Positions 1-11,929 of a stretch of 64,000 nt of DNA are shown piece by piece (positions within the stretch are counted from its first letter, which is position 1; the number at the start of each line of letters is the position of its first letter). The DNA is from Liopterus haemorrhoidalis (taxonomy: Eukaryota > Arthropoda > Insecta > Coleoptera > Dytiscidae). The notes below the pieces were generated by a model that was not told the origin of the DNA, made no database searches, and saw only the letters and a list, made by a program, of their open reading frames with translations. The stretch spans positions 34,574,731-34,638,730 of the forward strand of contig OZ020618.1 of the NCBI GenBank assembly GCA_963971575.1, in the 5' to 3' direction. Made by a program: the position numbers and the translations under genes.

Positions 1-185
1 TGCCTGCTACACTATGACCCCTACAAACACTTTTAGAATTGAGCTTCCAAATCACAGATTCTATTCTGTTCCTGTCAGAGATTTTCTTCTGAATTATAAG
101 TTTGAGGAAATAATATTTGCTATTACGCATTACCTGGTTCAGATATTATTCGCGACTGAAACTACCCAGCAAACATTTTTATACG

Positions 186-476
186 GGCCAGTACTGGTAA
201 AGCACATACTCCCCGGCATTGAAAGTAATGGGCCAGTGCTGGCATTTCGTACTGGACCAGTACCCCGGTGTCCCGTGGCCCTTAGCTGGCCCATTGATGT
301 ATCAGTTGCTGGCCCAGCAAAGGTAAAGTGCATTGAAAGTAATGGGCCAGTGCTGGCATTTCGCACTGGGCCAGTGCTGGCATTTTGCACTGGGCCAGTA
401 CCCCGGTGTCCCCGTAGCCGTTAGCTGGCCCATTGATGTATCAGTTGCTGGCCCAGCAACGGTAAAGTGCAAAATA
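186..476. repeat. GGCCAGT-rich minisatellite, about two long units
   Basis: Two tandem copies of a roughly 115-140 bp unit are visible. Each runs through 'gggccagtgctggcattt', 'ctggcccattgatgtatcag' and 'ttgctggcccagcaa', and the second copy has an extra 26-bp internal duplication. Short open frames on both strands here are translations of the repeat (recurrent ...GPV... peptides) and are not genes. Isolated 'actggcc' motifs recur near 1548-1575. Confidence 0.8.
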
Positions 477-614
477 ATCGCATTAGTTACAATATTTATT
501 TCTGACGGACCAGTGCTTATATTATACCCACTCTCTAGTGTTTCAAATGTAACATATGTGTACTTACCCAGTATTAAAATAAATTAATGGTTAGGTGCAA
601 AATAAATACTCTTT

Positions 615-782
615 TGGCCATTTTCACCATCGTTGAATAAATTTATTTAACAAATAAAGTTGACAATATCGCATCGGTTTTAAATTATTAATGAAGAAAT
701 TAACATTGCTGTCAATAGAATGATGCGATATTGTTAACTTAAGTTGTTAAATAAATTTATTCAACGATGGTAAAACTGGCCG
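615..782. mobile_element. Hairpin MITE with about 63-bp inverted arms
   Basis: The left arm starts TGGCCATTTTCACCATCG. The reverse complement of the right arm starts CGGCCAGTTTTACCATCG. Both continue through 'ttgaataaatttatttaac' to 'acaatatcgcatc', so about 63 of each 84 bases can pair with few mismatches. There is no coding capacity. A clear target duplication was not found, so the superfamily is open. Confidence 0.8.
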
Positions 783-2668
783 ATTGTAAATTGTATTAAC
801 AGTTATAATTTATTGATTTATTTATAAATATTAAATACATATAATTTCAGGAATAACAGGAATTAGTTTATTTAATTTATTAATTTAATGAAGAATTTTA
901 AGAAAATGGTTTTCTGCCATTTGGGCCAAACCAATTGCATCCTAAAGATAAGGGGTGACTAATAATTTTCGCCAATATTCGTCTTGTATTATCTACCACA
1001 TCTTTCCCCCCTGACTTGAAGAGTGCCAACCTAAAGAAATCATACTTGTTAAAATAAATTCAATAATCAAATTTTATAAGCATTAATGCTATAAGCTGTT
1101 CACTTTTGTAAGAACAAACTAGATCTGGTTATTTTGGTGATTTTTATAGTGCATTACTGACTTTTAGAAACTTGGTTATATTGTAAAAAAATCTTTACAG
1201 TTTTGGATTAAGTTTGTATTATTTTAGGTTGGTATTATATTTACAAAATATTTAAGATGTCACTATTCAAAATGAAATATGACAAATTATATTTTTTAAA
1301 TGACATATTTATAATCTAGTAACAGATTTATTAATAATTCAAAATTTTATTACATGAAAAAAATTATGATTGTACTAAACTAAAAATTAAACAATTTAAC
1401 ATGAAATAGTTTGTGTAAACTACGTCCATAAATCTAACAAAACACACACAAATCACAATAAAAAACTAATGTAATGTTCACAAAACAATAACTATTCAAA
1501 TACACATCTTAACAACAACTCTGTCCACCAACACGTTTCAACTTGTACTGGCCCTCGAGGGGGTACTGGCCGTTAGGGCGTTTTATGACTAAGAACAAAC
1601 ACACTTTTCAAATTATTACATTCAAAAAAAGTTTAGTTTTAAGTAAGAAATATAAAAATGTTTGCTTGGATTAATACAAATAAGGAGTGCTTATAAAATG
1701 CTGGTAAAGTACTTCGTATAGGCGGAATGCGAAATACAAATGTGAAGTACATTATTAATACTGGCGTTGCACTTACATTTGGTGCCAGCAGTAAAAGCAG
1801 TTCGCCGGCATTCGGCCGTTAGTTAAATGTTTGCTGGGTAACGTTGGCGGCGCTGCGTACAACGGCTGAGGCGGACGAGAAGCGTATATGTCAGAAGTTT
1901 TTTCTTAATATTTATCTGTTCAAACAATATTTCGGAAAAAAACACTGTATTTAAGTCACTATATTTTAAAATACTTCTTAATTCACATAAACTGCAGTAC
2001 AACACGCTACAAATATTATCCAAATATACGCTTCTGTTTAATTTAGCCAGTCACCATCAGATGTCTCACTGTTATTTGCAGTCGCGAATAGTTTTCGTTT
2101 TTTGATCTGGTACATTAACTGAGGATTTGTGTTTATCCTATATAAAATTTCAAAATCATTCCTAGTCAGTGGCACAGATATTCCTTCTCAGATTCAAGAT
2201 TCCCAGTCAAGATATTATGCAGCCCCCCCCCCCCTGCTGCGTCGCTGTTCTTAACATTATCAACTCACGAAATGCGCAAATCTCCTAGAAATCCTAATCA
2301 TTGTTTAAACTTGATAATTTTCGCTGTTGAAAATATTTATTCTCAAATATGCCCTTTACACCCCTTCTCCTGTATACGCCACTGCGTGACCTAGCTGTAT
2401 TCACCCCTTTAGTTTTTTTTTTTTTTTTAATCACTAAGTTTTAGTAGTTTCGATTACTCGGTTCCAAATACCCGGTTCTAGGGTCGGGTATTCAAACCCG
2501 GGAAAGCCCAGAACTGGTTCTATTTTCGTTTCTGATTCCGATATGGTCGATTTTTGACAGCACTGCTAATTATATACAAGAAACTAAAATTTACATGTTC
2601 TAATCAAATTTAACATATCTACGACACTGTTTTTGTCTACAGTTTTATTTCAATAGATTACTTCTATT
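783..2668. other. AT-rich stretch without recognisable gene
   Basis: No open frame has a recognisable domain. Near 2166-2387 there may be a decayed hAT-type unit: it starts CAGTGGCACAG, ends GTATACGCCACTG and has an internal C-run at 2222-2234. The flanking 8-mers do not match, so I do not call it. Poly-T tracts occur near 2410. Confidence 0.5.
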
Positions 2669-2676
2669 GTAATACA

Positions 2677-3900
2677 CAGTGGCGCAGCCAAGGGGAGGGG
2701 TAAGCCTCCCCCCCCCCCCAGGGCCAGTAGGACGGCACAATTTTTATACAATACTAGAAGATACAAGGCGCTGCTCGAGTTGAAGATAAAATTTATTTAC
2801 GACAACAGAAGTTAATTTTTAAATTACTTCGCTGTAAACAATATTGGCATTTATTTTTCTTTTCATATAAATAAACATTTTTTTAAGAGTTCCTCTTGAT
2901 GAAGCGACATAATTATTGTTCAAGTGAGAATACATCACTTTCCAAATATGCTCCAACGAATCGTATGAAGGGGAGCGTTGATCCCCCTGACATATCGACT
3001 AAAATATTCGCCCAGTCAAATGATAAAACTGTTTTAAAGAACTAATTACTCGATTCAGATAAGATAACGTGGAAATCTGGCTTCGTTATAACCTTCAGAA
3101 TGTAATTTTAAAACGACGCCTCAAACGTGAAAAAGAGTAGAAATAGTAGAAATATAATAAAAAGGGTAGTTTTGGAGACAATCGCGCTCTTAAAATCAGC
3201 ATTTGGTTTTATTTTGTAGATAAATGTGAATATCTATATCTTCTTAGGTATTTTTGAAATTATGGTGTTTTACACACAAAAAGAACTAATATAACTTGTA
3301 CTGAACAACAATCCACGGAAGGGGCACATGCCCCGACCCTTAAGGTCCAATGAAATGAAAATTTAACAAATTTATCATAATCGTACAGCAAAATAACTTG
3401 CATTTTACAATATATAAGCTATATTTTATTTTGATTAGCGTTGAAATTAACAGAAAATGCATATTTACTTACATGTTTGTTTTTAAGTTTTCGTAGATAT
3501 AATCAAGAAATCCTTATTCCGTCACATGAGTCTGTTCGTTCGGTAGAAATTGTAGCCAAGCGGCTGATTTAGAGAACTGGACGAGATTTCAAAAATATAT
3601 CCCGCGAAAAATATAAACAAATATGTGTTTATCGAAGAAAAAAGTTTGAGGGTTATCAAATGAAAGTTTTTGATATATGGATTAACATTAAGGGTTATTG
3701 TTTTTTTTTTTTTATATAAACTGACTGAATATATTTTACATTTTTAAATATATTTTCCTCTAAATAAGCTCAGGTGTTTTTCATTAACGCCTCAGGGGCC
3801 ACAAAAAAATTAGGTTGAGGGCCGTATGCGGGCCGCTCAACCGCGTGCCCTCGAAATTTGATTCGGTCCTCACCAAGACAAAATCCTGGCTGCGCCACTG
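2677..3900. mobile_element. Non-autonomous hAT-type element, 1.2 kb
   Basis: The ends form terminal inverted repeats: CAGTGGCGCAGCCA at the left, TGGCTGCGCCACTG at the right, 14/14. They are flanked by near-identical 8-mers, gtaataca (2669-2676) and gtaattca (3901-3908), the duplication length typical of hAT transposases. There is no transposase ORF. The 63-aa frame near the right end is the translated terminal region. The interior contains a Helentron-like relic (3529-3720). The right end carries a 'ggtcctcac' motif shared with smaller MITEs in this window. Confidence 0.85.
3529..3720 (+). repeat. Helentron-like repeat relic inside the hAT element
   Basis: The stretch 'ggtagaaattgtagccaagc' followed by 'aaatataaacaaatatgtg' matches the microsatellite-proximal part of the repeat family that is complete at 8784-9887. 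Only this internal segment remains, with many substitutions. Confidence 0.6.
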
Positions 3901-3908
3901 GTAATTCA

Positions 3909-5530
3909 CAATTGTAAACAAAGTCACGTTTGTTTTCAATTGATTTTTTATAATACTGCATTAAACGTTACGAGATAAAACAAAGGGCAGTTTTGCAAAA
4001 AGATAATATGTTGGGCAATCATAAGATGCCAATATCAGGCATAGAGCGGTGACCGTACACACGCGACATGAAGTCTATGCATTTTTCTACGCTCGTACGA
4101 CTACCAAACGTGACATATAGAAATTGGGGATGTTTCAGTGGCAGTGTGTATAAGAAGCAACGTAAGGCTAGGTCTCGCTCTACAACTGCTTTTTCTGACA
4201 TGATTAAAAATCTTAGGAAAGGCTGCGAACAAATTAGAATGTTAGATATTTCTGTCGGTTGTTAAATATTTAGAAAGAAAAATGACACATTTTTAATCTT
4301 TTAGGTGCCACCGTAATTTGTTATTTTTGGCCCCATTTGTTAGTGAGATTTTTATTGTACTCTGTAATGGACGCGACAAAATGGAAATGTACAAAAAAAA
4401 GCTCTTGGTGCGTCAAAAATCTGGGAGAACCAATAGAATCACAAAAGTCAAGGTTCGATACCTGGAAACATTTAAGGACACAACCCCAACCCGACACATG
4501 GTAGAAGGTGGCAGTGAACATGCACATTCGGGAGTTCGTAACAAAAATAATTGCAGTGACTTGTATAGCTTTTATAATAAATTTCAAGTCCTATTAATTG
4601 TATAAATTCATAATTTTACAAAAGTCAGAGATAAGACTTGGTTAAACTGGCACATCTTTCTCTAAAAAAATCCTGACTTAACCTGACTGTACAGTATCGG
4701 AAAACAGAGGCCATAAGGGTACAACTATTGAGGCTAATTAGCCGGCCGACACCAATATAAAATATATGTACTATTTTTTTAAATGTTAATCCAAACCTCC
4801 GATTTATAATCACAAAAAAGCAACGCATGTGGTCACCCAACTAATACAAAAGGTGCAACATAAAACCTAAATGATATATAGCATATTTATTATGGCAACA
4901 AATGTAACTTAATTGTTTTATATAACCTTCAAATATACTAAATGGCTGTATACGCAATTTGGTGTTGAAAAATAGTTTTAAAAATGTTCTATCAGCTTTA
5001 ATATAAAGTAATTATACATTATATTTATAATTATTATTTTGTGACATCCAGCTCTTATGTTATAAAACTAAATTCTCATATAAAAGTTTTTTAACATTTT
5101 TTTAAAATTTGGTGGCATAAATATATCTCTGAAAATCATTTATACAGCATATACTAGATGAAACTGATAATGAATAATTGATTTAAAGGAAAAATATTTG
5201 ACCTAAGAGTAGTTCAGATCATGATAAACAATTTATTTTTTAGGGTTACGTGCCCTTTTAATTATGTTTTTATTACAAATTAATGATATATCAAATAAAA
5301 AAATTAAATTCCTAATTGAAGCATTAGAACAGATATGTTGTTAATATCATTTATAGTTTATTTTTGTTTTATGCATACAAGCATTTTATAATTTCCTAGG
5401 CTGTCACCTGAAAATAAATAAAAACTACTGAAGTATGTGGCTATATATGTTTAATATAAGCAAACATTTAACTAACCCTTTTTTTAACCTTTTTTTTTAA
5501 GAATTGTGAGAAGGTTTATAACATGCAGTC
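3909..5530. other. No recognisable gene
   Basis: AT-rich sequence. Frames at 4068-4265 and 4318-4605 (65 and 95 aa, plus strand) show no domain, signal peptide or repeat that I recognise. They overlap equally open antisense frames, so coding is unsupported. Confidence 0.5.
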
Positions 5531-5534
5531 AGTC

Positions 5535-5585
5535 AGTATATTACAAAGGTCTCGGGTTCGAGTCCCATTGAAAGAATGGGTGTTT

Positions 5586-5642
<57 letters not shown>
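5535..5642 (+). repeat. tRNA-like B-box fragment followed by (ATA)n microsatellite
   Basis: The sequence 'ggtctcgggttcgagtccca' contains a perfect Pol III B box (GGTTCGAGTCC). It is followed by a hairpin-like 'cccattgaaagaatggg' and an uninterrupted (ATA)n tract at 5587-5642. This arrangement fits the 3' part of a truncated tRNA-derived SINE, but the A-box half is not visible. The 62-aa frame across it is poly-Tyr from the microsatellite and is not a gene. Confidence 0.5.
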
Positions 5643-5644
<2 letters not shown>

Positions 5645-5816
5645 CCACTAGTATCTAGTATGACGCGGCTCAAAAGGTTGATGAAATTTGCTATTAGTGG
5701 ACGCTTGTCAAGACCTGACAAACCCCAAATATAACTTTATTTTAGGATGCCAAATAACTTCGTAAATAAAACATATTTTATGATTAACGGCCATAGTTGC
5801 TATGAACTTAACACCT

Positions 5817-6008
5817 GAGCCGCAGTAAGGGGGGGGCGACGGCCCTGGGCGCACTAAGGAAAAGGACGCTGACGGACTTGACTAAGGGGCGCCATTGTGA
5901 AGGTGAGGATCTTTTTTTTTGCTCATCACTTAGATTTTGAGAGGCAAGAACCTTGAGGGCGCCAAAACACGGTTCTGCCCCTAGCGCAAGTTTTCCTTAC
6001 TGCGGCTC
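5817..6008. mobile_element. MITE, GAGCCGCAGTAAGG termini
   Basis: The left end GAGCCGCAGTAAGG and the right end CCTTACTGCGGCTC are perfect 14-bp inverted repeats enclosing 192 bp. The interior has 'aaggtgaggatc', a T-run and 'gctcatcacttagatttt', the same module seen in other hAT-like MITEs here. Flanking 8-mers do not obviously match, so the target duplication has decayed or the ends are slightly off. Confidence 0.75.
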
Positions 6009-8783
6009 TGCATAACACTAGTAATAGAGCCTAAATAAGAAATTAAGTTTAATTTATAGTTATTATATAACCCATTTGAAAACAATTATAAAGTCAGTTT
6101 ATAACTTTTATATGATATTTTTGATGTTATAAAAACTGCAATAGATACAATATAGAAATGTCTTATAAATATTTTATATTTCTTGAAAGAGAATAATTAT
6201 AAAATAATTTTCAGACTAAGTATGTGGTTCTTGCAATTTATTAGAATACTGTATAAAGAAAAGTAAATCTAAAACTTCAAGAAATGATAAAACAAAGTCA
6301 AAATCAACAAGCAAATTTATTTCTCGCTTTTTCATGATCACTAAAAAGCAACATCTCAATGTCAAATAAAGTATTTATTAAACATACGTTAAACATATAT
6401 TAAACATATCGTCAGATCTAATAAATGCTTTATTTAGAAGGCAAGCAAATACATCGGTGCAATAAAGCGACTCTTTAATAACTTAATCTAATAATTAATT
6501 AAACGAAAATGTAATGTTTTATAAATATTACGATCAACTACTTTATATTAACTTATAGCAGCGAAGCCAGTTTTATTAAAATTCATATAAAACTGTAAGC
6601 AATAAATTACACAATTATAAAATCAAAACGCTGTATAAATAATAATATTTTATTTTACTATAATATAAATTATAGTAAAGATTATTAATATATGAACTAG
6701 TTAATTAACAATTTGATTCTTCTGATGTCTTAATATTTTTGCAGTAGCTTTATAAGGTTATTAATTTTATAATCAAAACGGTCATATTTTTATGAACAAT
6801 GTAAATACAAAGTGACGTCCATTTTGACTGAATGTATATTTTATTTCGAAAAAAAAAATGTTTTTTTTTTCATTTTTCTTTTATTTTATTTATGTTTTAA
6901 TATTTTACCGTTACAAACTTTTCCCATTTATTGAAATAATAGAGTTATAATATATTTTTTTCTTTTTCTATAACATTTTTAATTGAGTTTGTTGAGGCTA
7001 TGCTCTTTTTTGAGAGGTTTAATACTGATTACACCTATCATATAAACCTTAACAGAGTTAATTAGCAAAAAATTAATATTTCTTTGGCGAGTTGTAATTT
7101 TTGAATGTTTTACCTTATATTTTCACATTAAATTGGCCATCGCAAGAAAATTTTAGTTCAGTAGTAGCAATAGGATAAATATAAAAATGCATATATATTA
7201 TGTTTAATTGTAAAAGTGATTTTATACTTCAATAAGATTTTTCATCTAATATATCGCAGTTGCTAAATTGTTTTAACATGCAGCTACAAAAGAGCAAATC
7301 TATAAATATAACAGATAAAAAGTTGCCGTTATATAACTAATCAAAAATTTTATAAATGTTTTATTGTTTATTTTATAACTATTTTAAGAACATTTCCAAA
7401 GAGTACCATTAGGTTTATAACTGTTCCATATGCAATATTAATATAGCCAAAAGATTTTATAAACCTGCGCCTATTTTGGAAGTTTAAGTGTTTTTTTTAT
7501 TGCTCGATAGACATTGTTGCTGAATTATAAAGCTCTCAGTTGTATAATATTGTTGTAAAAATGTTTATACAATTTTTATAAAGCATTTTGTGCTAGTTGG
7601 GCAATGTTCTATTTTTATCATTAGATATTGTCAAATATATGAAAAAAATTAAATAATATTATAAATGAATTTAAATACAAATTCAACTAAATACAACTCT
7701 GTTAATTTACAAATTTAGTTAATTTAAAATTTATCAGATTGTCACGATTTCAGTTCTTCCACATCTTAGGAATAGCTTACTCTGCACTAAACTGGCCAGT
7801 GTTTTAATATGTAACACATATCATGAAATTCTTCCACGGATTGGTATTATATTTTTCATATATAAAGAGCTAAAAGATCTTAAGAGGCAGTTAGTAGTAA
7901 TTAGTAATCAATTAGTTTAACTGTTCTTTCTATCAATATTGGGCCTACAAAGCCGTAGTTATGTAAGTACAGTTTAAAATGATATTTTTGTATTTGCTCC
8001 AGACCTGTCTCATAACTTTAATGGAATTTATCACATTATAGAACTCTTACGATTCGTAGTTAATTAATTAATGAGTCACTAGGTTGAACCTTAACCCTAC
8101 CTAGGGGCCTTATTATAAGTTATCATTATAAGTCCAATATTAGGGACTAATTTAGAAATGTATTTTTATTCTAGTAATTGTTCATTTATAGTTAGTGTAT
8201 ATACAGAGCGATAATTTTAGTAGCTTCAATTTACACTGGAGATTAATGTGTCTGATATGAAATACCAGCAGCAAGATTTTTCCAAAAAATGACCGGTTTA
8301 AAAACAAATCTATTCTAAGTGAATATTCAACATCAGTTGATAAAAACGATGTAATGGAAGAGATGGATTTGGAGAAAAATTTGTCTTGTAAGATATTCAA
8401 AAACTGTTCAATTTGTAGTTTACATATGTAGTTTAGTTTATGTACAGTTTTACAAATTATACAATATATAATTATAATATTAAAAATACACATTTTATTT
8501 TAACGCAAGTTGTGAAGAGTCTGACAAGTTATTTTCCAAATTAAAAATTGTTTTAAATAGACTAAGAAACACTGTCAGTCTGCCCAATTTAGAACATTTT
8601 ATGCTCAAGAGTGTAGCAATTTTTTATTTTTTTTTATTTTGCAGAAATAACTTCTAATGCAACTGTAAACGAAATAAGAATAAATTACTAGTCAAAAAAA
8701 TATTTTATCTACAGCCATCAAATAATAAATGCATTATGTGTCCAACTGTAAATAAATAAGGTGTTCGTATTACAATTCTAAAA
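6009..8783. other. Very AT-rich stretch, no gene; TTATAA-dense
   Basis: No open frame has a recognisable domain; the 103-aa minus frame at 8182-8493 is low-complexity AT-rich. Between about 6060 and 7670 I counted about 17 TTATAA hexamers, which looks high even for this composition. No tandem period was found. Confidence 0.5.
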
Positions 8784-9887
8784 AAATTGAGGTGAAGTGT
8801 GAATTTTCACACATTGCAGGGTTTCGCAGGTATATAATAAGCGAAGGCAGCATGCTGAGTGTGTAGGAGGAATTTTGCTTTGTAGTAATCACGGCAAAAT
8901 AAACGATACTTTTAAAATAATTTATCGTCTGTTAATATAAGAACTTTAAAAACAAATTTTATGATAAAATATTTTTTTTGTTAATTTTAATTCGAATACC
9001 CAATACCATCATTTAGGTTTCTAAATATTATGTGCAGTATTTTTTTTTATATCGCAAGGTTCATTAAGACTTTGAAAATTGCGCCTATAGCTTCCACTGG
9101 TTTTTTTAAGTTATATGCTCCGCCCCTCTGTTATAATGAAAATATGATTCCAACAATTTCAACTGGTTATTAAATTTACGCTTTTAAAAATTAAATGCAA
9201 CATTTGCCAAAATATAACTAGAATTTTGACAAAAAAATTTAAACAAAATAAAAATGAAAAAAAAAACAAAATTGTCTACGCTGCCCGGGAGCGAACCCTA
9301 GTTTGCTGCGTAGCAAGCGAGCAAGCTAATCATTAGACCAGGATACTTCTTCTAGTATAGTGTGTTACATAACTATAACTTTTGTACATCGTCAACAAAA
9401 AAACACAAAAAATTCGTTATTTTCCGAAAACATAATCTGATAACAAATTCCTGTTGTACTGTTCCGTTTTACATCAATGTACCTTACTTAGAATTTTTTC
9501 AGATTTTTATATTATACCACTGGGCTACAGGCTGTGGGACGAAATTTTTTTTGCACAATTTTGGCAAAAATCGCATCAAAATAATTTATTTTGCAAAAAT
9601 AGAATTTTGATCTTTAATCCACGTACTAAAGGCTTTTATCTGATACCCTACTCAGAATTTAAAAAAAATTTTTTTTTTTTCGATTAGCGCATATTTGTTT
9701 ATATTTTTAGGGGGATATGTTTAGATATTTTAGTATTTTTTCTATGTCCGGGTCAAAGAGTTGTATAAGCATGCCAAATTTCAACTCTCTAGGTTTAGCC
9801 GTTTGGCTACAATTTTTACCGAACAGACAGACAAACGACAAAATGACTGTTAAGGGTTTTTTGGTCATACCTACGAAACCCTAAAAA
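8784..9887 (-). mobile_element. Helentron/HINE-like element, copy A (complete)
   Basis: Read on the minus strand, it begins TTTTTAGGGTTTCGTAGGTA, a subterminal inverted repeat that returns near the other end as ATACCTGCGAAACCCTGCAA. It finishes with a hairpin (GTGTGAAAATTCACAC) just before the 3' end. The subterminal repeats plus 3' hairpin, and the (GTCT)n tract present at the 5' side of other copies, match the layout of Helentron-associated interspersed elements (DINE-1-like). Here that tract is reduced to a few units. It encodes no protein. An internal tRNA-like module lies at 9274-9350. Family assignment is inference from structure. Confidence 0.75.
9274..9350 (-). pseudogene. tRNA-like module in copy A
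   Basis: On the minus strand the order is GTATCC, an A-box-like TGGTCTAATGA (one departure), a variable middle, a B-box-like GGTTCGCTCCC, then a T-rich tract that could stop Pol III. The acceptor arms do not pair well, so this is not a functional tRNA. It occupies the same internal position as the tRNA-like modules of copies B-F but has a different sequence. Confidence 0.65.
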
Positions 9888-10255
9888 GGACGCGGATGCG
9901 TGCTCACCCCGAAAAATTAATGTTTTTTTACAGTGCAAGTTTTTATTTAATAAGATAATTAGTTAGTGAAAATTTTTGGCGCTCAGCAATGATGGCTATT
10001 TGTGTCTCACACAGCTCATCTTTATAACTAGAATATTATTTATAAGTTAGAATACATAAAACAAGAAATAATAGTATTTTAAACATTTCTGTACATTACA
10101 ATCAGGTTAGGGTTTGGTAGCTCTCTTGTGACGTCAGTTCTGAAGTATGACAATTGACATTCAGAATTTCCGTGTTTTTAAATTAAATTTACTAATTTTT
10201 TATTGATGAAACTATATAGTTGTAGATAAAATATTGTATTTGCCTCACATATAAT
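9888..10255. other. No recognisable gene
   Basis: AT-rich sequence between copy A and the 3' side of the MADF-BESS gene. Nothing was recognised on either strand. Confidence 0.5.
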
Positions 10256-10331
10256 GGCTATATTTCACTCTGATGATTACAATCCTCATCTACGGCTCGG
10301 GTGGTAAACCTCATCTTCGTGAAATATAGCC
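10256..10331. repeat. Short palindromic element
   Basis: GGCTATATTTCAC at 10256 and GTGAAATATAGCC ending at 10331 form a perfect 13-bp inverted repeat. Inside are repeated 'cctcatcta/cctcatctt' motifs around a GC-rich loop. It may be a tiny MITE or a structured element downstream of the gene. Confidence 0.6.
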
Positions 10332-10688
10332 TCCTTTATTTGCTTGTTAATTTAAAACTAATTTTGATTTGATTCTTTTTTGTATTCATGTAAAACAAAA
10401 GGATAATATCATTTATATTATTATTTTTCCAAATAATGTTAAATAAAGCTTCACAGAAAAATTTATATTTAAAACGGGCCAGCAAAGACAGACCCTATCA
10501 CTGCCGGTTGTCTGACAGTTCGGTGAAAATAAAATGTTTAGTCCACTCCACTCGGAAGGTAAAAATTCCGGTGTTCGAGATATGATCCCCAATTTCTGCT
10601 CCGTAGAATATTTGTGATAATTGTAATAATCATGCACATTCCATCAAAATACAGGTGTAGATAAAAACATAGGTATTATTTTAAATAT

Positions 10689-10694
10689 TTTATT
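10689..10694 (-). terminator. Polyadenylation signal overlapping stop codon
   Basis: On the minus strand the stop TAA lies inside ...GCAATAAAAT..., so a canonical AATAAA hexamer overlaps the stop codon of the MADF-BESS gene. If used, the 3' UTR would be only about 10-30 nt. Other signals may exist further downstream. Confidence 0.5.
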
Positions 10695-11324
10695 GCTGAT
10701 GTTCATAATTCTGTTGTGGTACATATATATTTTCTGACATACTTCTTCTACTGCTGCTGTTTGATGTGGTTGGCGCTGTATGGTTATCCTGATAGAGCAG
10801 TTGGTCCAAAAAACGTATAATTTCCATCTTAAATATATTTTTCTTTCTCGGATCTAGTCTAGAAATTTCAGGAAGAAGACTTCTAAAAAATTCCATATCC
10901 GCTCTCTCGGTTTCTGTCTCTGTTCGTCTTTGCTTCTTGAATCGTAAATATTCTACAATATAATCTTCAATTTCGTCCTTTCTACTTCTTTTGTGATATT
11001 TTGTTGTAACGGTTTCCAAACAAACTCTTGGTGAGGGTGGTGGGTTATCCATTCCCATTCTCTCTAAGTTATTTATGCCATCTTCTGTATCTACATTATC
11101 TTCGTCTGTATATTCGTCTTTGATTGTGCTGTCTTCTGAATGAAATTGAAATGATGTTGGTGATGGCATATTTCCAGTAAGAGCTCTGGATTTCATGAAG
11201 GGCATTAGAAACTGAAGATGTGGTGTGAGATAATATGTTTTCTTACTTCTTGTACTATTGGGAGGCTTTAGAGATCTGCTGAAGTTTCCTCGAATAATAT
11301 TCCATCGTCTTCGACTATCAATTC
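10690..11324 (-). CDS. MADF-BESS domain protein, last exon
   Basis: This exon encodes residues 54-264 of a predicted 264-aa nuclear protein. It opens with the second half of a MADF (Myb/SANT-like, DNA-binding) domain: the IDSRRRW...RGNFSRSLK and KKTYYLTPHLQFLMPF segments fit the third helix and C-terminal end. An acidic linker (EDSTIKDEYTDEDNVDTEDG) and a basic KYHKRSRKDE patch follow. Near the C terminus is a BESS motif (FFRSLLPEISRLDPRKKNIF), a protein-interaction motif that accompanies MADF in insect regulators such as Adf-1. The minus strand shows an acceptor TTTTTTCAG|GA at 11327-11324. The phase matches exon 1 exactly (codon G|GA). The open frame continues upstream of the acceptor, but that part is intronic. 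Target genes are unknown. Confidence 0.88.
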
Positions 11325-11606
11325 CTGAAAAAAGTATTAGGTAATTATTATACAAGTAAACAATCAACATACTTCAAATAACGATAGAAATACGTTCTTC
11401 AAAACGTTTATAGAATATTATCGTTAATAGAGGTGAAAATAACATGTTAAATATGGGTATATGTTCCTATCAAATAAACTAGCAGACCCGTTGCTAACAA
11501 CGTTGGCAAACTAAAATATAGATATCGAATAAAAATCAATATAAGCAGGAATAAATTATTAAAATTTACATGATTCTGCGTATATTAACAAAACAAAAAC
11601 GTTTCT

Positions 11607-11925
11607 TGATTATACCTAGGAAATTCTAAAAAGCTGCACAATGCGTGTCGTTTAAAAATTAATATCGGGCCGGGTACGGCCCGCGGGCCACATGCTGACA
11701 TCAATGGTATAGCTGTTTCTGATTATACCTAGGAAATCCTAAAAAGCCGCTCAATGCGTATCGTTTAAAGATTAGTATTGGACCGGATACGGCCCGCGGG
11801 CCATATTCTCGACATCAATGGTTTAGCTGTTTCTGATTATACCTAGGAAATCCTCAAAAACCGCTCAATATGTGTCGTTTAAAAATTAGTATCGGGTCGG
11901 ATACAGTCCGCGGGCATTACATTAA
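11607..11925. repeat. Three tandem 113-114 bp units with GGCCCGCGGGCC palindrome
   Basis: The motif 'tgattatacctaggaaat' recurs at 11607, 11720 and 11834. Each unit continues through 'cgtttaaa.attagtat' to 'acggcccgcgggcca' and 'gacatcaatggt'. The third unit is more diverged. The GGCCCGCGGGCC core resembles termini of some hAT-type elements (compare 41690), so this may be a tandem-amplified TE end. Confidence 0.8.
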
Positions 11926-11929
11926 TTGA

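Noticed and set aside
14..587. Frames of 83-136 aa with GPV-rich peptides
   Set aside because: Translation of the minisatellite on both strands.
2166..2387. hAT-type MITE with CAGTGGC ends
   Set aside because: Only seven terminal bases match and the flanking 8-mers differ.
3770..3961. 63-aa minus frame AQPGFCLGEDRIKF...
   Set aside because: It reads out of the hAT terminal repeat; such peptides recur in genomes as TE-end translations.
5533..5721. 62-aa minus frame with poly-Tyr
   Set aside because: Translation of the (ATA)n microsatellite.
9274..9350. Functional tRNA genes in the Helentron-like copies
   Set aside because: A and B boxes are present but acceptor and anticodon stems do not pair properly; called tRNA-like modules only.
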